Shown here: piece by piece, positions 35,983 through 50,100 of the stretch | Numbering within the stretch: the first letter of the stretch is position 1 | Layout of the letters: every line of letters begins with the position of its first letter | From: Eonycteris spelaea | Lineage: Eukaryota; Chordata; Mammalia; Chiroptera; Pteropodidae | Reading direction: 5' to 3' | Length of the DNA stretch: 64,000 bases | Assembly: GCA_003508835.1 (NCBI GenBank) | Contig: PUFA01000165.1 | Location: forward strand, 3,067,001 to 3,131,000 | Notes under the pieces: model-generated | Seen by the model: only the letters and a program-made list of their open reading frames with translations | What the model was told of the DNA's origin: nothing | The model's database searches: none | Position numbers and translations under genes: made by a program

Positions 35983-36009
35983 GGCGGCGGCGGCGGCGGC
36001 GGCGGCGGC
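35983..36009 (-). repeat. (GCC)9 triplet repeat in ARL6IP5 5' UTR
   Basis: Nine perfect GGC units on the plus strand, read as GCC on the transcribed strand, end about 40 bases before the ARL6IP5 start codon. The upstream frame stays open through the repeat but has no ATG. Confidence 0.85.
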
Positions 36010-36180
36010 AACTGATCAGCTGAGCTAAGTTAGAGATGACAGCAGCTCTGGTTCTGTCGGCTCTGCGGTTGGAGGACAGCGAAGCAAAGGAAATTCAAAG
36101 CGGGAGGGCGTTTTTCTCGTCTTTACTTCTTGATTGGCTCTGAGCGGTTGGTGACAGGAAAACTGGGGCCCCGCGACAGA

Positions 36181-36985
36181 GCAAGGGGCAGAGTGCAAAA
36201 TAAAGATGAAATGACAGAAAGAAACCAGAGGAAATCCCCTGTCTGATGCGAGGTGGTGATGCCTTCCCTGGCAAGCCAAACAGCCTTCGTTAAAAATCCC
36301 CCTTCTGTTTAACCTAGGAATGTGTTCTAGACCTTGTGGAAAATTTTTGCAGCTGTTCAGATGCCAGTCTAAGTGAAATGGAACGGAAGGCAACTATAGT
36401 GATACTGAAGGATGACTTGGTTTTGAAAACTAAGTCGTTACCTCTGCACATCTGAATGTAATTCTCGTGTTTTCTGTTACACCATGAGTCACTAGGAATG
36501 AAATCGAATTGACAAAATTAGAAAGAAGAACGTAGAACCGAGGGGTTGATTTGTTACTTTTCTTTTTTGTTCTCCATCCCTGTTTTCTGAGGGCAAAATT
36601 CTGATACAGTATTCACTCTGGTCATTTCAGCCCTATTTCTGGGCATGTTGTTTACATTTGAAAACAAACAATGGTCTGCAGTGAACTAATTGTCCTGCCC
36701 CCAATATTTTCTGGGCAGAAACATCGATTCCACTCCAAAAGATCTTTCTCAGTTTTATCCTAATATTTGGGGACAACTTTTAATAAAAGAGCACACAATG
36801 CTTTAAATAATAATGTGTAAAGGGAGTCAAATATGTGGTGACAGAAAGATTTCTAACTATGAGAGACGAACATACAGTGTAAATATATATATGCATACAC
36901 ACACACACACACACACACATATGCCTTACTGTTAAAGTGTACAGCTGAAACTTGTTGGATTTCATTAACTAATGTTACCATAAAA

Positions 36986-37029
<44 letters not shown>

Positions 37030-40000
37030 GAAATAGCTTTGTATCCCAGCACAATTTAGTTGTAAATTCCTTTCTAAGGCTTCCAAAGGGTCTTCTTTAC
37101 TCAGTTAAGGAGCTACTTGGTACAATAAACCTTTTAACTCAAATGCATAAGAAAAAAAATATTTTAGTTCATTGCATAGTATGGTAGGCAAATTCTGGGG
37201 TGCTAGTGTCTAAAATAACAATCTCTAAACCTTCCAGTGGTGCTGTTCTTAAAAAACTGAATTCACTCTCCTCAGATCACCAATTGTCAAAAACAAATCA
37301 GAAATCAACAAAATATACCTAATGTAAAGTCTAGAAGACATGATTCAGAAGGCAGTTAAGTTAATCACAATGACTAAGAAAATACTGTCACTGGTGTTGA
37401 ATAAAATTTAAAATGTAAAAATATTCCTGAACTCTCACATTTTCTTGATTATGGAAAGATGAGAAGATTTAATGTCAGAGAGCAAAATTAGAGTCCTAGC
37501 TCCTCTGTTTCTTGCTAGTGACTTTGGAGAAATCAATCTCCTCCAGCCTCATTTTCTTCTTGTGTAAGTGGGTATAATCAGAACATCTGCTGTATAGTCA
37601 AAGATAAATAAAAGAGTGGATGAGAGGTACTTAGTGTATAGTAATTGCTCCGATACCATGATATTAATAGTGCTTTAACCTAATTTGTTTTCTATGCTTT
37701 CATAATGAACATCCAGTGACTTTTCTCTATCTTCTTGTAATTTTGTTGTGGTTGTATCTTGGTAGACTTGATAGCAGAACAAAGGCTGACAATTTTCAGT
37801 ATGATGTCACCAGATAGTTTGAGTCCTTTCAAGGCTATAAAAGCATTGTGAGAGATGAAAAAGTGGAGAAGAATTCAGCCTTGCCCTGCCTGCAAGGATC
37901 TTGTAATACAGTAGAAACACCAACTTAAATACAAAACAGTGACAGGAGTGTTATCTCCAGATGTGCCAGGCCTTGGTACTCAGTTACAGGAAGTCAGAGT
38001 GTGTGGAAGAATTCCCTAGGGTTTACGAATTTCAAGAAGCTCTGTGAGCAAGCGGAGTGAATGATCTTGATCAAGACCAGCATAGGAGTCTTAGTTGGGC
38101 TCCACTGTGATCAAGAACTTTTGCCTTCTAATTGCTCAGTTCTACATGACCATAAGCTATCAAGTGTTTGCTAGTAATAATATGATTACTCATTGATCAC
38201 AGGCAATTGATACCTAGTGAACATTTGTTCAGTGTTTTTATTTATTTGATTAAACCTCCAAAGAGGTTTAAAAATAAATAAGAAATGGAAAAAGTCAGAT
38301 ACAGTGGTATGGAGCATGATCCCCTTTTCCCTATCTCCAAAACTGTTAACTATGCTTCTCTCTCTGTTTGGATTATGGTATTTTTTTTTCCCCACTATAC
38401 ATTTCTACCTTTGTCCTCCTACCCATTCTCTTAGTTCTTCTGGCTGGTCTAATTATCAAATTGGCATGAAACAGAGTAATAGGAGAATATAATTAAATTT
38501 AATTATGTATGTACATATGGGGCTTCCATGGAAATATGGGGCCCCCACTTGAGAATTATATGTCATCTGGAGTTAAGGAAAAACCTGGGTTGTGGTTTGG
38601 AACTTCCAAGGGACGGAAGGCTATCCACATGGAGAAGGCAAGCAAAGCAAATGTTTGGTAAACAAATGTTTGCTGGGACATCTTTAACAATGGTACACAG
38701 AGAAGGCTTTGATCAAACATGTCTTGCTAGGCTATCTATCACACAGTAGTTCATGATAAACTATGGTTATCTATGATGTTAGCTCCCTTCCTGGAACAGG
38801 TCCTCTATCTAAATTCTTTTAGGTGGTTAGGGAAAAATTCTAGAAATTTTCCTGTCTTTTATTTCATAAAAATAAGTAGCTTAAAATAATCTCCCAAGGG
38901 GTGGTAAACTCTGCTTCCCTTCAGTCATAAAATCATTTTTAATAAAAACGAGCACATATGGAATCCTTACTTTATTGCAGGCACTGTTTGAAATCTCTTA
39001 TTAGCAGCTCTTTGTCACTGTTCATTTTGGGGGTCAGATTCATCATAGAGGCCTTCCTGGTGCTCTTATATACCCAGACTTTGCTTCTAGATAAGACCAC
39101 CCCATGAATATTATCTGTCAGTATATCAACCATAGTGGATAGATTAATAGTTTATGATATTCTGTTTGAAATGAAGTGTCTGTTGAAGGTTAACTTGTAT
39201 GTCTGTTACTTTCATTTAGGCAAGCACAGGTGGCTGTTTAATGTCAGTCTGTCAGAAGTGGAATGCTTTGTGTGATCTATCAAAAATACCACCACAATGA
39301 GTCAGGAGTTAGCTCCAAGGCACAAAACAGGCCCAGATGCCTTTGCCAGACCTCTTCTTGGGCAAGTAGCATCCTGTCCATGGTCTCAACTTCCTTCCTG
39401 TGAAATGGGCGGGTTTAGTCTAGATAATACTTAAGGCACCTATTGGTTTTTACCATCTGAGGGTTGTGATGCTCTCTACCACTAATCAAAAAGGTCTCCT
39501 GAACTAGCATTGCTGGGAGCAAGGATTTAACCTCACAGTTTTCATCTGCAGAATAGTCTGGGCAAGGAAAAGTGGTTTCTAGATTGATATTGAGACATGC
39601 GACCTAGAAAAGGCTGGTGTCTCCTGCTATGGAATGTGGATGTAGACTCTATCCCCCCACTTATTGCCTGGCACTGACTTTTGCTTAAATGAATGCTATT
39701 GAATTGAACCTGATTAGGGATGATAAAAGACAGAGGTGATTAAATATCATAATTTATTAACAACTACATTTACTGAATACCCATCAAGCTTTATATATAT
39801 TATTTTGTTCTCAAGTTTTTATTTTTTTTATAGAAACCTTCAAGGCTTTAGAGAAGGTTGGGGGTGGGGCCAGAAAATTTGCATTTAACAAGTTCCCAAA
39901 TGATTCTTATCTAACTGATCAGGGACTATATTTTGAGAACCACTTTGGATTTCATTTCATTTTCAGTCTATGGAGGTGAATATTTTCAGTTTGCAAATGA

Positions 40001-40740
40001 AGGCAGAGATGTGCCCAAGGTCTCATAGATAATAAGTGGAGAGTTAAAAATTTAAGTTCTTTCTGATTCTAAATCTCGTTCTTGTCCCACTCCACCAAGG
40101 AAGGATATGTGTATACATATATGTATATCTGTATGTAATATGATTATTTTTCTGTATCCAGTCATACACACAAATCTATCAATTTCTGATTCTGGAAGAA
40201 AATACCTACTCCAAAGTTTTATCACGATTTATCTTTAGGTGAAGAGATCATGGGTTTTCTAAATTATTCTTTAATTCTTGTGCTTTTTTTCTTTATACTT
40301 TTATTCTACTTAAATATTATATTTTCTCAGAAAAAGTTTTTTCAATTTAGTTCCATTTCCACTGAATTTCTTATCCGACGGAATGATGTGACACTATAAT
40401 ATTAATATTCATGTTAATAATATTGTTATTCCACCCCTATGAACTGATTTAGAAAAAATTTACTCTCAAAGTGAGTACCTTTATGCAAAGATGTTGGAAC
40501 CGTCCTGTAAAGTAGAAAGTGAAAATTCCCCTGATGCCCTGCCTCAGATGGAAGATCTGGCATATTAGGTGGCTCTTTCAGTTTTTTCCAAAGAATATAC
40601 CATTTTATATAATTATTTATTAACATATAAATTGTATAAACATATAATGTATTACAGGTATATTTTCACGCAACATAATGTTATACACTGGCTAAGATTT
40701 ATCTAATTAAATGTAGTTAATCAAGATTATAATGACAATG
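36181..40740. other. Spacer between the divergent ARL6IP5 and UBA3 promoters
   Basis: 4.5 kb without a recognisable gene. It holds microsatellites at 36890-37028 and MIR-like remnants near 37495-37680 and 39735-40085; the rest is unclassified. It is too long to be a single shared bidirectional promoter. Confidence 0.65.
36890..37028. repeat. (CA)n and (AAAT)n microsatellites
   Basis: CA units at about 36897-36919, then about eleven perfect AAAT tetranucleotides at about 36982-37027. Confidence 0.9.
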
Positions 40741-40769
40741 AAAGGCTTTAAAGCTCACGGGAACGTTGG

Positions 40770-41110
40770 TGAAGTTGGCCCCGCCCCGCTCCGCCGGCCC
40801 CGCCCCGCTCCGCCGGTCCCGTTTTTATCCCCGCTGGCCCCGCCCCTAAGCTTGGTCATGCCCGCCGTGGGGGCACCTGGGAAGAGGCGGAGAACAATAT
40901 GGCGGATGGTGAGGAGCCGTAAGTACCTGGGCCCTGCAGGCGTGCCGGGCTGGGCTGCGTTGTGCGAGAGAGCGCGGTGGTGGACGGTAGCCGCCGCCAC
41001 CCGGGGTCCCCTCACCCACCCCCCGCCCGGTCCCCTCGCCCCCTCATTCTCTCGCGGCGCCCAATGTGTAGCGTGATGCTGACCCTTCTTTTATTCTCTC
41101 TTTCTTTTAG
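40770..41110 (+). promoter_or_regulatory. UBA3 CpG-island promoter with tandem GC boxes
   Basis: Two perfect 19-base copies carrying CCCCGCCCC Sp1 boxes lie head to tail at 40777-40795 and 40796-40814. A third GGCCCCGCCCC is at 40836-40846. There is no TATA box. CpG-dense sequence continues through exon 2 to about 41400. The start codon sits in CAATATGGCGG, a YY1/TISU-like context. Confidence 0.75.
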
Positions 41111-44100
41111 GGAGAAGAAAAGAAGGAGAATAGAGGAGCTGCTGGCTGAGAAGTTAGTGCTGCCGGGAGGCGGGGGTCCCTCTCCAGGGACCCCCGCCTC
41201 CCCCCACCCCAGGCCTAGGGGACCAGCCGCAGCCGCCCCGGGGGGCTGGGAGGGGGGCACCTGGAGCGCAGGCCGCGCGGCCTCATCCCCTGACCCCCGT
41301 CCCGCAGCCCCAGGGGACCGGTGGTCCGCTCCTGGTTCCTTATCGCAGGCAGGCACTGGGCCGGGGTGCACCGCAGCAGGTCCGGCGCGGACTTGCCAGA
41401 GTACTTGATTGACCTAAAAGGTCTAGAGGAAGGACCCGTGCACCCCTCCTCCTCTTCTATCCCAAATTGTCAGAGACATGACCTTTTAAAAAGGGAATCT
41501 TACTTAAACATACAAAATGGAAACTAGGCCGTTTCTGGCCTTTCGTAAACACGGAGACAATAGTATTAATTGCAGACTTTCTATGAGAACTTTATATGGT
41601 ACAGTACTAAGCACGTCAGTCATTTTTGCAGAATAATTGACTCTGAAAGGAGAGTGTAGACTCCAGAGAGATTATTTTGCCATTTATTACACACCCTATT
41701 TCTTATCAGATGCTTAGTTTTGTGCAGTGAGACAGATTTAAACAATGTTTTCCAACCTGGCCAATGCCAAATAATTTTGTGCTCTTGCCTACGTGGGAGG
41801 AGAAGAAAGTACTCTTGTAGTGGGTGTGGTTGAGTTATTAATTTCTGTGCCAAATCCCAGTAGCATTGCTTTAGTCTTTGGGTCTCTCCCTCGGAAAGTT
41901 GAATTTCATTCAGTTGCAGAGATTGGTGTGTCAAGCTTAATTTCACATTCCTTCCCACTTTTCATTTCCTTTCCACTTCTTTTTTTAAATGACAGTTTAA
42001 ATGTTTACTGCATGCCAAGTGTTGTACTGAGGCCTCAGTGTAGGTTCTCTATCTTCGTTCTGACCCCAAGTAGCTATAAACAATCTATAGATGAGTTTTA
42101 TGGCTGTTACGTAATCTACTCAAGGTCACAATGCTATTAATTGTGGAACCAAACCCAGCTATGACATGAAAACCTGTGGTCTTTATTGCTAGGCAATACT
42201 TCCTGTTCCCTTTTGTAAAAATAGTATTTTCATTGGTAGAAATTGTGGGGTTATAGGAAATTTGAAAATTAAAAATAATTACAACCAAACATGAGTTTTG
42301 CACTGAGTGAGTCCTGTCTTATTCAGTTATATGTTCTAAAAGGTTTCTAAATGGTAATGCTTACCTGGCATAATTGTAAGCTAAAACTTTTGGCGCACCT
42401 CATAATGGTATTAGATTCTCTTTTTGAAAATTGGTATCTCTGTTTCAGAGGAAAATGTGTGCAAGTTCTTTTCATGAAAAATATTTAAATCACACCTTTC
42501 AAACTTGGAAAGGACAAATGAGTGAGATTTGAATCATTACAATTCTGAAAGTGCAGTTACATGTTTATTTTTTTCTTGTAACTGATATTTTTTGATCCAG
42601 GCTTGTGGAAGGTACAGTTTGGGGAAGTTTGCAATAACCTTTTGTAAATTCCAAATGTAAAACCCATTTCTCACTGGTTAAACAATATCCCAAGTTTGAT
42701 TTTGGCTTGCTTTTGCAACCCAGAAACATGTAGACTGATTTATTTCATCAAACACATTCAGTTCTTAATTTTTAATAAACTATAGAAAATTAAAAGCATA
42801 ACCACATTAAATATTTCACTTTTTATTTGGCAGGTCTGGTGTAGTTACCTTTTCATTTGGGGAAACCATAATAGTTGTAGCTGTTGCCTCTTTCATATTG
42901 ACCTTTGCAGCTGAATTTACTGTGTTCTGTGCAGAATGGCTGTTGATGGTGGGTGTGGGGACACTGGAGACTGGGAAGGTCGCTGGAACCATGTAAAGAA
43001 GTTCCTCGAGCGATCTGGACCCTTCACACACCCTGATTTCGAACCGAGCACTGAAGTGAGAAACGTTTATTTTTAAATAACTCCTCTAATAGTTTTATAT
43101 TTCAAAAATAATAAAATGCTTTCTTTTCATTTGCTTTTATAAAAATACTAATACAATTGTATATTTTATCTTGAAATATTAAATTGAATATTTGCAACTG
43201 ATTTGAGTCATTTTCACATTTCTTGTGAAATACGTTGAAATTTTTTGAGTTACATTATAATCTCATCTAAAATTCTAAGTTAATATTTCACTTTAAATTC
43301 CAGTTTAAAATGACTTCTGACATTCTCCTTTTTAGTCTTACTATGAGAAATTAATTTTGATAGGAATATAGATGCGCTTGTTTAAATTTGAAATTTAGTT
43401 AAATGAAAACCTTAGGATTGAATGTAACTAATTGCATGTTAAAAATTACGTGATAGCTGTATAATAGAATAATAGAATTTTGGGCTGATAGTGTCTGACT
43501 TAAAGCAAATGTTCAATTAGATAAAATTTGTTTTTTTATTACAAGGTAGGAAAAAGTATTCTTTATAGTAAATTTTTATATTTTGTGTTTATATAAAGAT
43601 ATTTTGAAATGGAAGTATTGTGCTGCTCCAAAAATTAAGATGCAGACTCTTGGGTTTGACCCAGTGTCTCATCTAAATAACTTTTCTTTCCTTTAATTTT
43701 GGACAGAATTGATAGTATTCTGCTTTTCTTTAAATCTACCATATTTTCTTGTGCTTCTGGTGGGGTTTTTTTGTTTTTATTTTTTGTTTTGGCCTGGTAA
43801 TTTAAGATAGTACTATTAAGTAATCGTTTCAAATTGTATTTCTGTTGATACACATTTTCTAAGAATTTATGTTTTTTTCTTCCTGCAGTTTCATGTTTTA
43901 TAAGTTTCACTTACTCTAAAAGAATAATAACTAATGTTTTTTTAAAGAATCTTAAACATTTTGTGCAGTGCTTGATTCTCTGTTCTTAAGGTTTCCACAC
44001 TTTTCTATTTTCAGGAACTCAGTTAAATAAGGAATTTGATGCTTTCCATCCCCTTTTAAAGTTAAAAAAAGATAACTGGGCATAGTTTTTCTGGTTAGAA

Positions 44101-47100
44101 ATGGCTTTTTAATTTTATACAATAAAAGTCCATTTAAAAACATTAAAATTGAAATGCCCTGAAATCATTAGGGTTATTATAGAATTTCTGGTTCTACCTT
44201 GTTTATAAATTTAAAAGAGTTTATTAAATAGAGAGTCTGCTCTTTATCCTAATTTGCATTTTTCATGGAAAGAGCAGAAACTATTTTATGGCTTATAATG
44301 ATGGTGCTTATGGTTTTTATCAACTAGATTTTAATATGCTTTTTTATTCTTTACAGTCTCTCCAGTTTTTGTTAGATACATGTAAAGTTCTAGTCATTGG
44401 AGCTGGCGGCTTGGGATGTGAGCTCCTGAAAAATCTGGTAATAGTATATAAAATACGTATTTTTTTCTCCTTTTTGATAATTTTCCTTTCTGTCATACTA
44501 GAAAAATTTCTTCATTATGATTGTTAACCTTTTGTCCTGAGCCTGTGTTAGATAAGTTTAAATAGTTAAAATGATGGTAACAACTTTGGAACTTTTAAAC
44601 TCTAAAGTTCTCAACTATAATGTCTTTAATAGAAATTCTTGTTCTTTGCTCTTTGTTAAAGAAATCTTTGTGCTTCCTCTTGATAAGCACTCATTAATTT
44701 CAGTGACATAAATAACAAAATTGATAATTCATATATTAACATGTTGTAATTTCAAAGAATTCGTTATTTTTTTCTTTAAGATGACCCACTTAGGTGGCTA
44801 GGACATTGGCTCATTTTATGTAGAGGGAGAAACTGAGGTTCAGAGAGATTAAATGCCTTGCCCAAATTTTTCTGGATTATAGTGATGGGCCTGGGATCTC
44901 ATCCAACTCATCAATTCGTAGTCAAGTGTTCTTTCTACTGAACCATAGGTCATTGCATGACCTAATCAGACTAATATTTGATAACAATATGATAATGAAA
45001 TTTGGGAAAGCTAAACCTTTTTTTTAAATCAATTTGTTTTTGATGAATATCATTTGAAGAGAGAATCACTGTTTAGTGAAACTTTTATATACTGGTTGGA
45101 AATCCATAATTTGTGATTTAATTAATTGACTTAATTGATTTCTGATAACCACAAAGTCTCTTTAAAAAAAAAAGTTTATTTAACAAAAATGGATAGAAGG
45201 AGAATTGATTTAGAGCTGATGTATGTCAGGCTTCTCACTAGTATATAGAAAAGTAGAAATGCTAAAGGCTCCTTAGAAAGTGAAGCCAGTAAGGGAACCA
45301 CATGAAGGACCTAAAAAGTCGACAACATTAATTTTGCTAGGAAATACTAACGTCACTCCTAGTGAAACTATAAACACTTAATACACTCATGATACTTAGT
45401 GCTGTGCTGGGTTCTGTGGGGATTATAGATCAGTGATAGCTGGTACTGATTACTATGATCGTATGATCTATGTAATGAATTTGAAGTTTCATTGGGGATA
45501 GAACTCTCACATAATATAAATAGTAGTGTGTGTGATATGTTTTGTGGGGATGCTAAAATGATAATACCTTATTAGACATAAAATATTCTAGCAGTATGTG
45601 AGCCAAGGAGTTCTAGGAGGAAAGGATGGGCAGTGGTTTTGGTAGGCATTGCATACACAAATGCTTAGCTTTTTCCATTTGAAGCTGTTATTTGTAAATG
45701 TGCTGTATATTAATGTAAAGTAATTGGGGATTAGATCTGAGGAGTAGTCATCAAGCAACTTTAGGAGTGGTCACGATTTTTATTTATTGCATTGTAATAA
45801 CCTTACACAAAAGAAGAAAACTAAGGGTGTTTGATTTTACCACTGTTATTTGGCTTATTTCAGACATAAGTATATAAGCAATATACATCTTTTTCAACAT
45901 TGATCATAAGACCCCTGCCCCTCGCTGCTGCCCCCTCCCCCCAAGGCTCACGGTAAAAAAAGAATATGTCATTAATATTATTGATTGAGCAGATATTTAT
46001 TGAGTCTTCTTCCCTATGTGCCAGGCACTATTTTAGGTGCTAAAGATACAGCATTGAACAATACAGACGAGTGTTTGTGGGGCTTACATAATAGTGGAAG
46101 GAAAAAGATAAGTAAAATACATAGTATGTTGGATGGTAATAAATGTTTTGGAGAAAAGAAGGATGGAAGATCTGTAGCCTGGTGGGAAGGGAATGGGTTT
46201 ATAAAGCTGTTTGAGCAAAAGAGAGCAAGAACACTCTAGACAGGGGACAACAGATGCAGAAGCTGTGAAGTGAGAGCATAACTATTATGTTCTATGAAGG
46301 TAAGGAGGTTATTACAGATAAAACAGAAGCGGGTAAGGAAGAGTATTTTCAGAGAGGCTTGAAATGAATATCACAAAAGACTTTGAAGGTTACCATAAGA
46401 ACTTAGCCTTTTACTTTGAGTCAGAAAGATTTAAGCAGAGATTTAAGTGGATGAGTTGACTTGATCTGACTTTTAACTTGGATCTCTGTGGCTTTTATAT
46501 TGAAAAAAGACCTAAAGGAAGAATAGAAGAGGAAGCTGAGAGGCTAGTTAAAAGGTTTCAGTCATCTAGGCAAGAGATGACAGTGCCTTGGAACAGGGTG
46601 GTAGAATTGGGGTAGACAGAGGCAGTCAGATTATGGATATGTTTTGAAGATTAAGTCAACAAGATTTGTTAATACATTGGTTGTAAGACAAGAACAAAAA
46701 ATAATCAAGGATGACAACAAGGTTTTTGTCCTGAGCAACTGGAAAGAAGTTTGTTAGCATTCATTAAAAAGAGGGAGACTTGGGGAAAGGACAGATTTGG
46801 TGGTGGTGGTGAGCAAGGATGGTTGAGTTTGGTTTTGGAAACTGTCAAGTTTGAGAGTTCTGTTGGATGATACTTTATCTTATAAGATTGTCTGAGATTA
46901 CCAGAACTAAGCACAAGGTTACTCTTAAGTTCTGGCCTATAAAGTAGGAGGAAACCTGTGTGTGGAGAACTGGAAACCAATTTGTAAAAAGTGTTCAAAT
47001 TCTTATGAGAGTGGCAACCAAATGAAGAATGTGTTTTAATGAATTGATCCACACAATTCCAAATACTTCAAATGGGTAAGGTCAGAGACTGAGAATTGGT

Positions 47101-50100
47101 CATTGGAGGTAGCAACATGGAGTTCACTGGTGACCTTGACAAGTGCAGTTTTTGGTGGAGTGGTAGGAATGAAAGCTTGTTCAGAGTAAGCACAAGAGAG
47201 GAGTATGAGAAAGCAAGTATGGACAAGTCTTTTGAGGATACCTTGTTAGAAGGAAGGGCAGAAAAATGGGGAAATTATTGACAGGTGATTTAAATTGTTT
47301 ATATAAGTAAATTGACCAAGACTAGAAAAGCATGATTAATTAATGAGACTTAATTTTTTAAAATCTTTTGCTTCTGCTGGTAAATTTGAGCAGTGGTTAT
47401 ATTGTTGGAATGCATGGTATTATCATTGATACACAACAGTGTTTTGCTTTCCCTGTTTTGATTGCTTGTTCTTGACTCAATACTTTTAAGATATTCCTTT
47501 TACATTACATGTGCAGTGTACCTACATGTTTATAATATATATCTTATAATAGTTATTTCTGGATCATGGCATTCTTAGTGTTTTATAAACTAAGGTAAGG
47601 TTTGTATAAACTGCTTTTAACAATATTCTGAAGAATAGTATGTACAGTTAATTAGTAAGACTAGTAAAATGAAAAAGTCTAGCAACAGCAAAGCAACAAA
47701 CTTTACACATGTGTTTATGGGATTATAAAACAACTGTCGAAATTTTGAGTTGTTTTCTTTTGGTTTAGACTATTTAAAACTAAGTAGTTACATATTTTTG
47801 ACCTTTACAAGAACCTTGAATTTCATATACCTCGGAAGACTAACCATCAAATACTATTATGTAGAATTGCTTATTGAGGATTTGTAGATTTAGAATGACA
47901 TTGAAAACAAATATTAAAATTTCAACTGTGAGGTAATTTCTGCTTAATTGGATTTTTTTTTTTTTATCCCCACAGGCATTATCTGGTTTCAGACAGATTC
48001 ATGTTATAGACATGGACACTATAGATGTTTCCAACCTAAATAGGCAGTTTTTATTTAGGTAAGTTTTAATATCTTAAAGAAATTTTCAAAAAGTTTATGT
48101 GATTTTGAAGTGACTGTGGTCTGAAGATACAGAGTTCAGCTCTTCTCCTGGTGACTTCACAAGAGCACAGTAGCTGGAATATTAGACCCTAGTGAAATAT
48201 ATTGGTGAGAACTTAAGAGCCAATATTTCAGGGATGACTCGGACAGTGAAGTTGCGATGGTATCTGAGCTTTTTACAAAATGGGAAAGGAAATGAAGAGT
48301 TAAGGAGAGAAAACTCAGGAGCAACTGAAATGGAAGAAAGAGATAAATTACCTTAGACATACATAAAATAGAAAAATCATCTAGGAATGGTTTGTGAGAA
48401 ATGATTTTAATAACTGAAAGTACAACATGTGTAGCTCTGAGGAAAAGTTCATTAGTGAATTTTAGCATGTAACACTCAGGGGTTTGAGTAGCTAGACAAA
48501 AGTGTCTATTCATTAGTCAAAGAATTATAGATATGGAGAGATAATGGACTTTTTCCCTCTAGTGATTAGGGTACTAATAGGAAGCAGTCAGTCTTGGGTA
48601 TGCAGGAAAAGTTTAGGTTAGGTTAACAGAAAAGATAAAATTAACATTCAGGATAGGCATTAAACCTCTACTTTATCTTTGCAGAAGATCTTAGAGAGAT
48701 TAAAGGGTTAAATTAAGTGAAGTTAATAAAATGTTATTGCAATGTGAATCCTATTTTTAACTTTTCTTTATTTTTTAACCCTTGAAATTTCCTTTCTCTA
48801 AGAAAAATTTTGAGGCCTTTGCCAGCCTGGCAAATTTTGGTATATATATATACTGAAGTGATTGGTTATGATAACAATGGCCATACCCTTTAATTTTTGG
48901 CTAAAATAATAATTGAAGATCTTTATTATAGTTAACATGTATTGAGTGATTAGGATGTATTTGGTACTTTCTAAGAAAGCTCTATTACTTCATTTAATCT
49001 CAGGGCAACCCTCAGGGTAGACACTTGTTTTCAAGGTTAAAAATTAGACCAAGGTATCCTACAAGGATGATGTGTGTGAAAACCCATTTTATTCAGGATG
49101 CATTTTTTAGGTGAAGTAATTTGATTCCCTAATCTTGGAATGATAAATTAGCACACAGTCTCCACAGAAACAATCTAGTAGTTATTTTGTTTTGGGTCCA
49201 CTGTAAAAAGCACATAAAATCCACAACTGAGAAGAATCATGAAAGTATACTTTACCCCTTTTACATACCTGATAAAGGGGTATGAAGAGCTCTATCCAGA
49301 GTAGTTGAATCTAATACTGAAATCAAGTTTCTTGATTTGTAATAGAGCCTTTTCTATTGCAAGCTAGAACAAAGTTAGACTACAACTCTTGTCAGAAGTT
49401 TTGCATGAAAAAAGAACACTGCCTTATTGCAGAAAAGAAAATAGACATGTTGAAGTATTTTTTCTTAAAATTGCACTTAAGTATTTCTAATAAGAATATT
49501 GATTTTTTAAAAATTGTGCTTATATATGAAGGAATACGAAGAGATAAGATTATAATAATTTTCTTCCAGGTGTTCATAGTCTGGTATGATAGACCTGTGT
49601 GTATAACAGAAAATGTGAAAAAGTAGTAATGAAGCACTTACTAACATATACAAGAAGTGATTTCTGTGAGGAGAATGAGGAGATACTAGGAAAGAAAATA
49701 CCATTTGCACTGAGATAAGAAGAGTGAATTCATGTTTTTTCCTGTCTATAGCTACTTATTATCTAGGAGTGACCTTTGAAGCCTTATATTTTTAGCTTCT
49801 CAAAAATACTGGTGACATTTGCAATTTTAGATAATGCCTTTGGAAATATTCCTTTTTCAAAAATGTGGTTATGGCTTCTTATTACCTAATCAGCACATAC
49901 GGAAAGAAAGGGATAAATGAAGGTTCTTGCATGCCTAGAATGAATCTCATTGTGTGTATTTCAGTAAGACCTGCATAGTAACACTTTGAAGTTCTGGGGT
50001 TGAGGGCAGATACTTGGAAGGCTCTAGGTCTGGAATAATCTTTTTACATGGGGAATTGCCACCGTGAGAAGTGGCCAGGAAACTGCCATTATTATGCTTT

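Larger units (their letters stand above)
35330..36180 (-). promoter_or_regulatory. ARL6IP5 CpG-rich promoter with CCAAT box
   Basis: The region around exon 1 is GC- and CpG-rich in contrast to its AT-rich surroundings. An ATTGG at 36133-36137 (CCAAT on the minus strand, in an AGCCAATCA context) lies about 190 bases upstream of the start codon and suits NF-Y. There is no TATA box. The start of transcription is probably near 36020-36060. Confidence 0.6.

Noticed and set aside
35739..36023. Poly-Pro or poly-Gly frames across the GGC repeat near ARL6IP5
   Set aside because: The minus frame is the ARL6IP5 exon with a non-ATG upstream extension; the plus frames are its shadows.
36181..40740. A bidirectional promoter shared by ARL6IP5 and UBA3
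   Set aside because: The two promoters are separate CpG-rich regions about 4.5 kb apart with AT-rich, repeat-bearing sequence between them.
40732..41408. Several Pro/Ala/Arg-rich open frames on both strands around UBA3 exons 1-2
   Set aside because: Long open frames are expected by chance in CpG-island sequence lacking stop codons; the real exons there are 20 and 42 bases.
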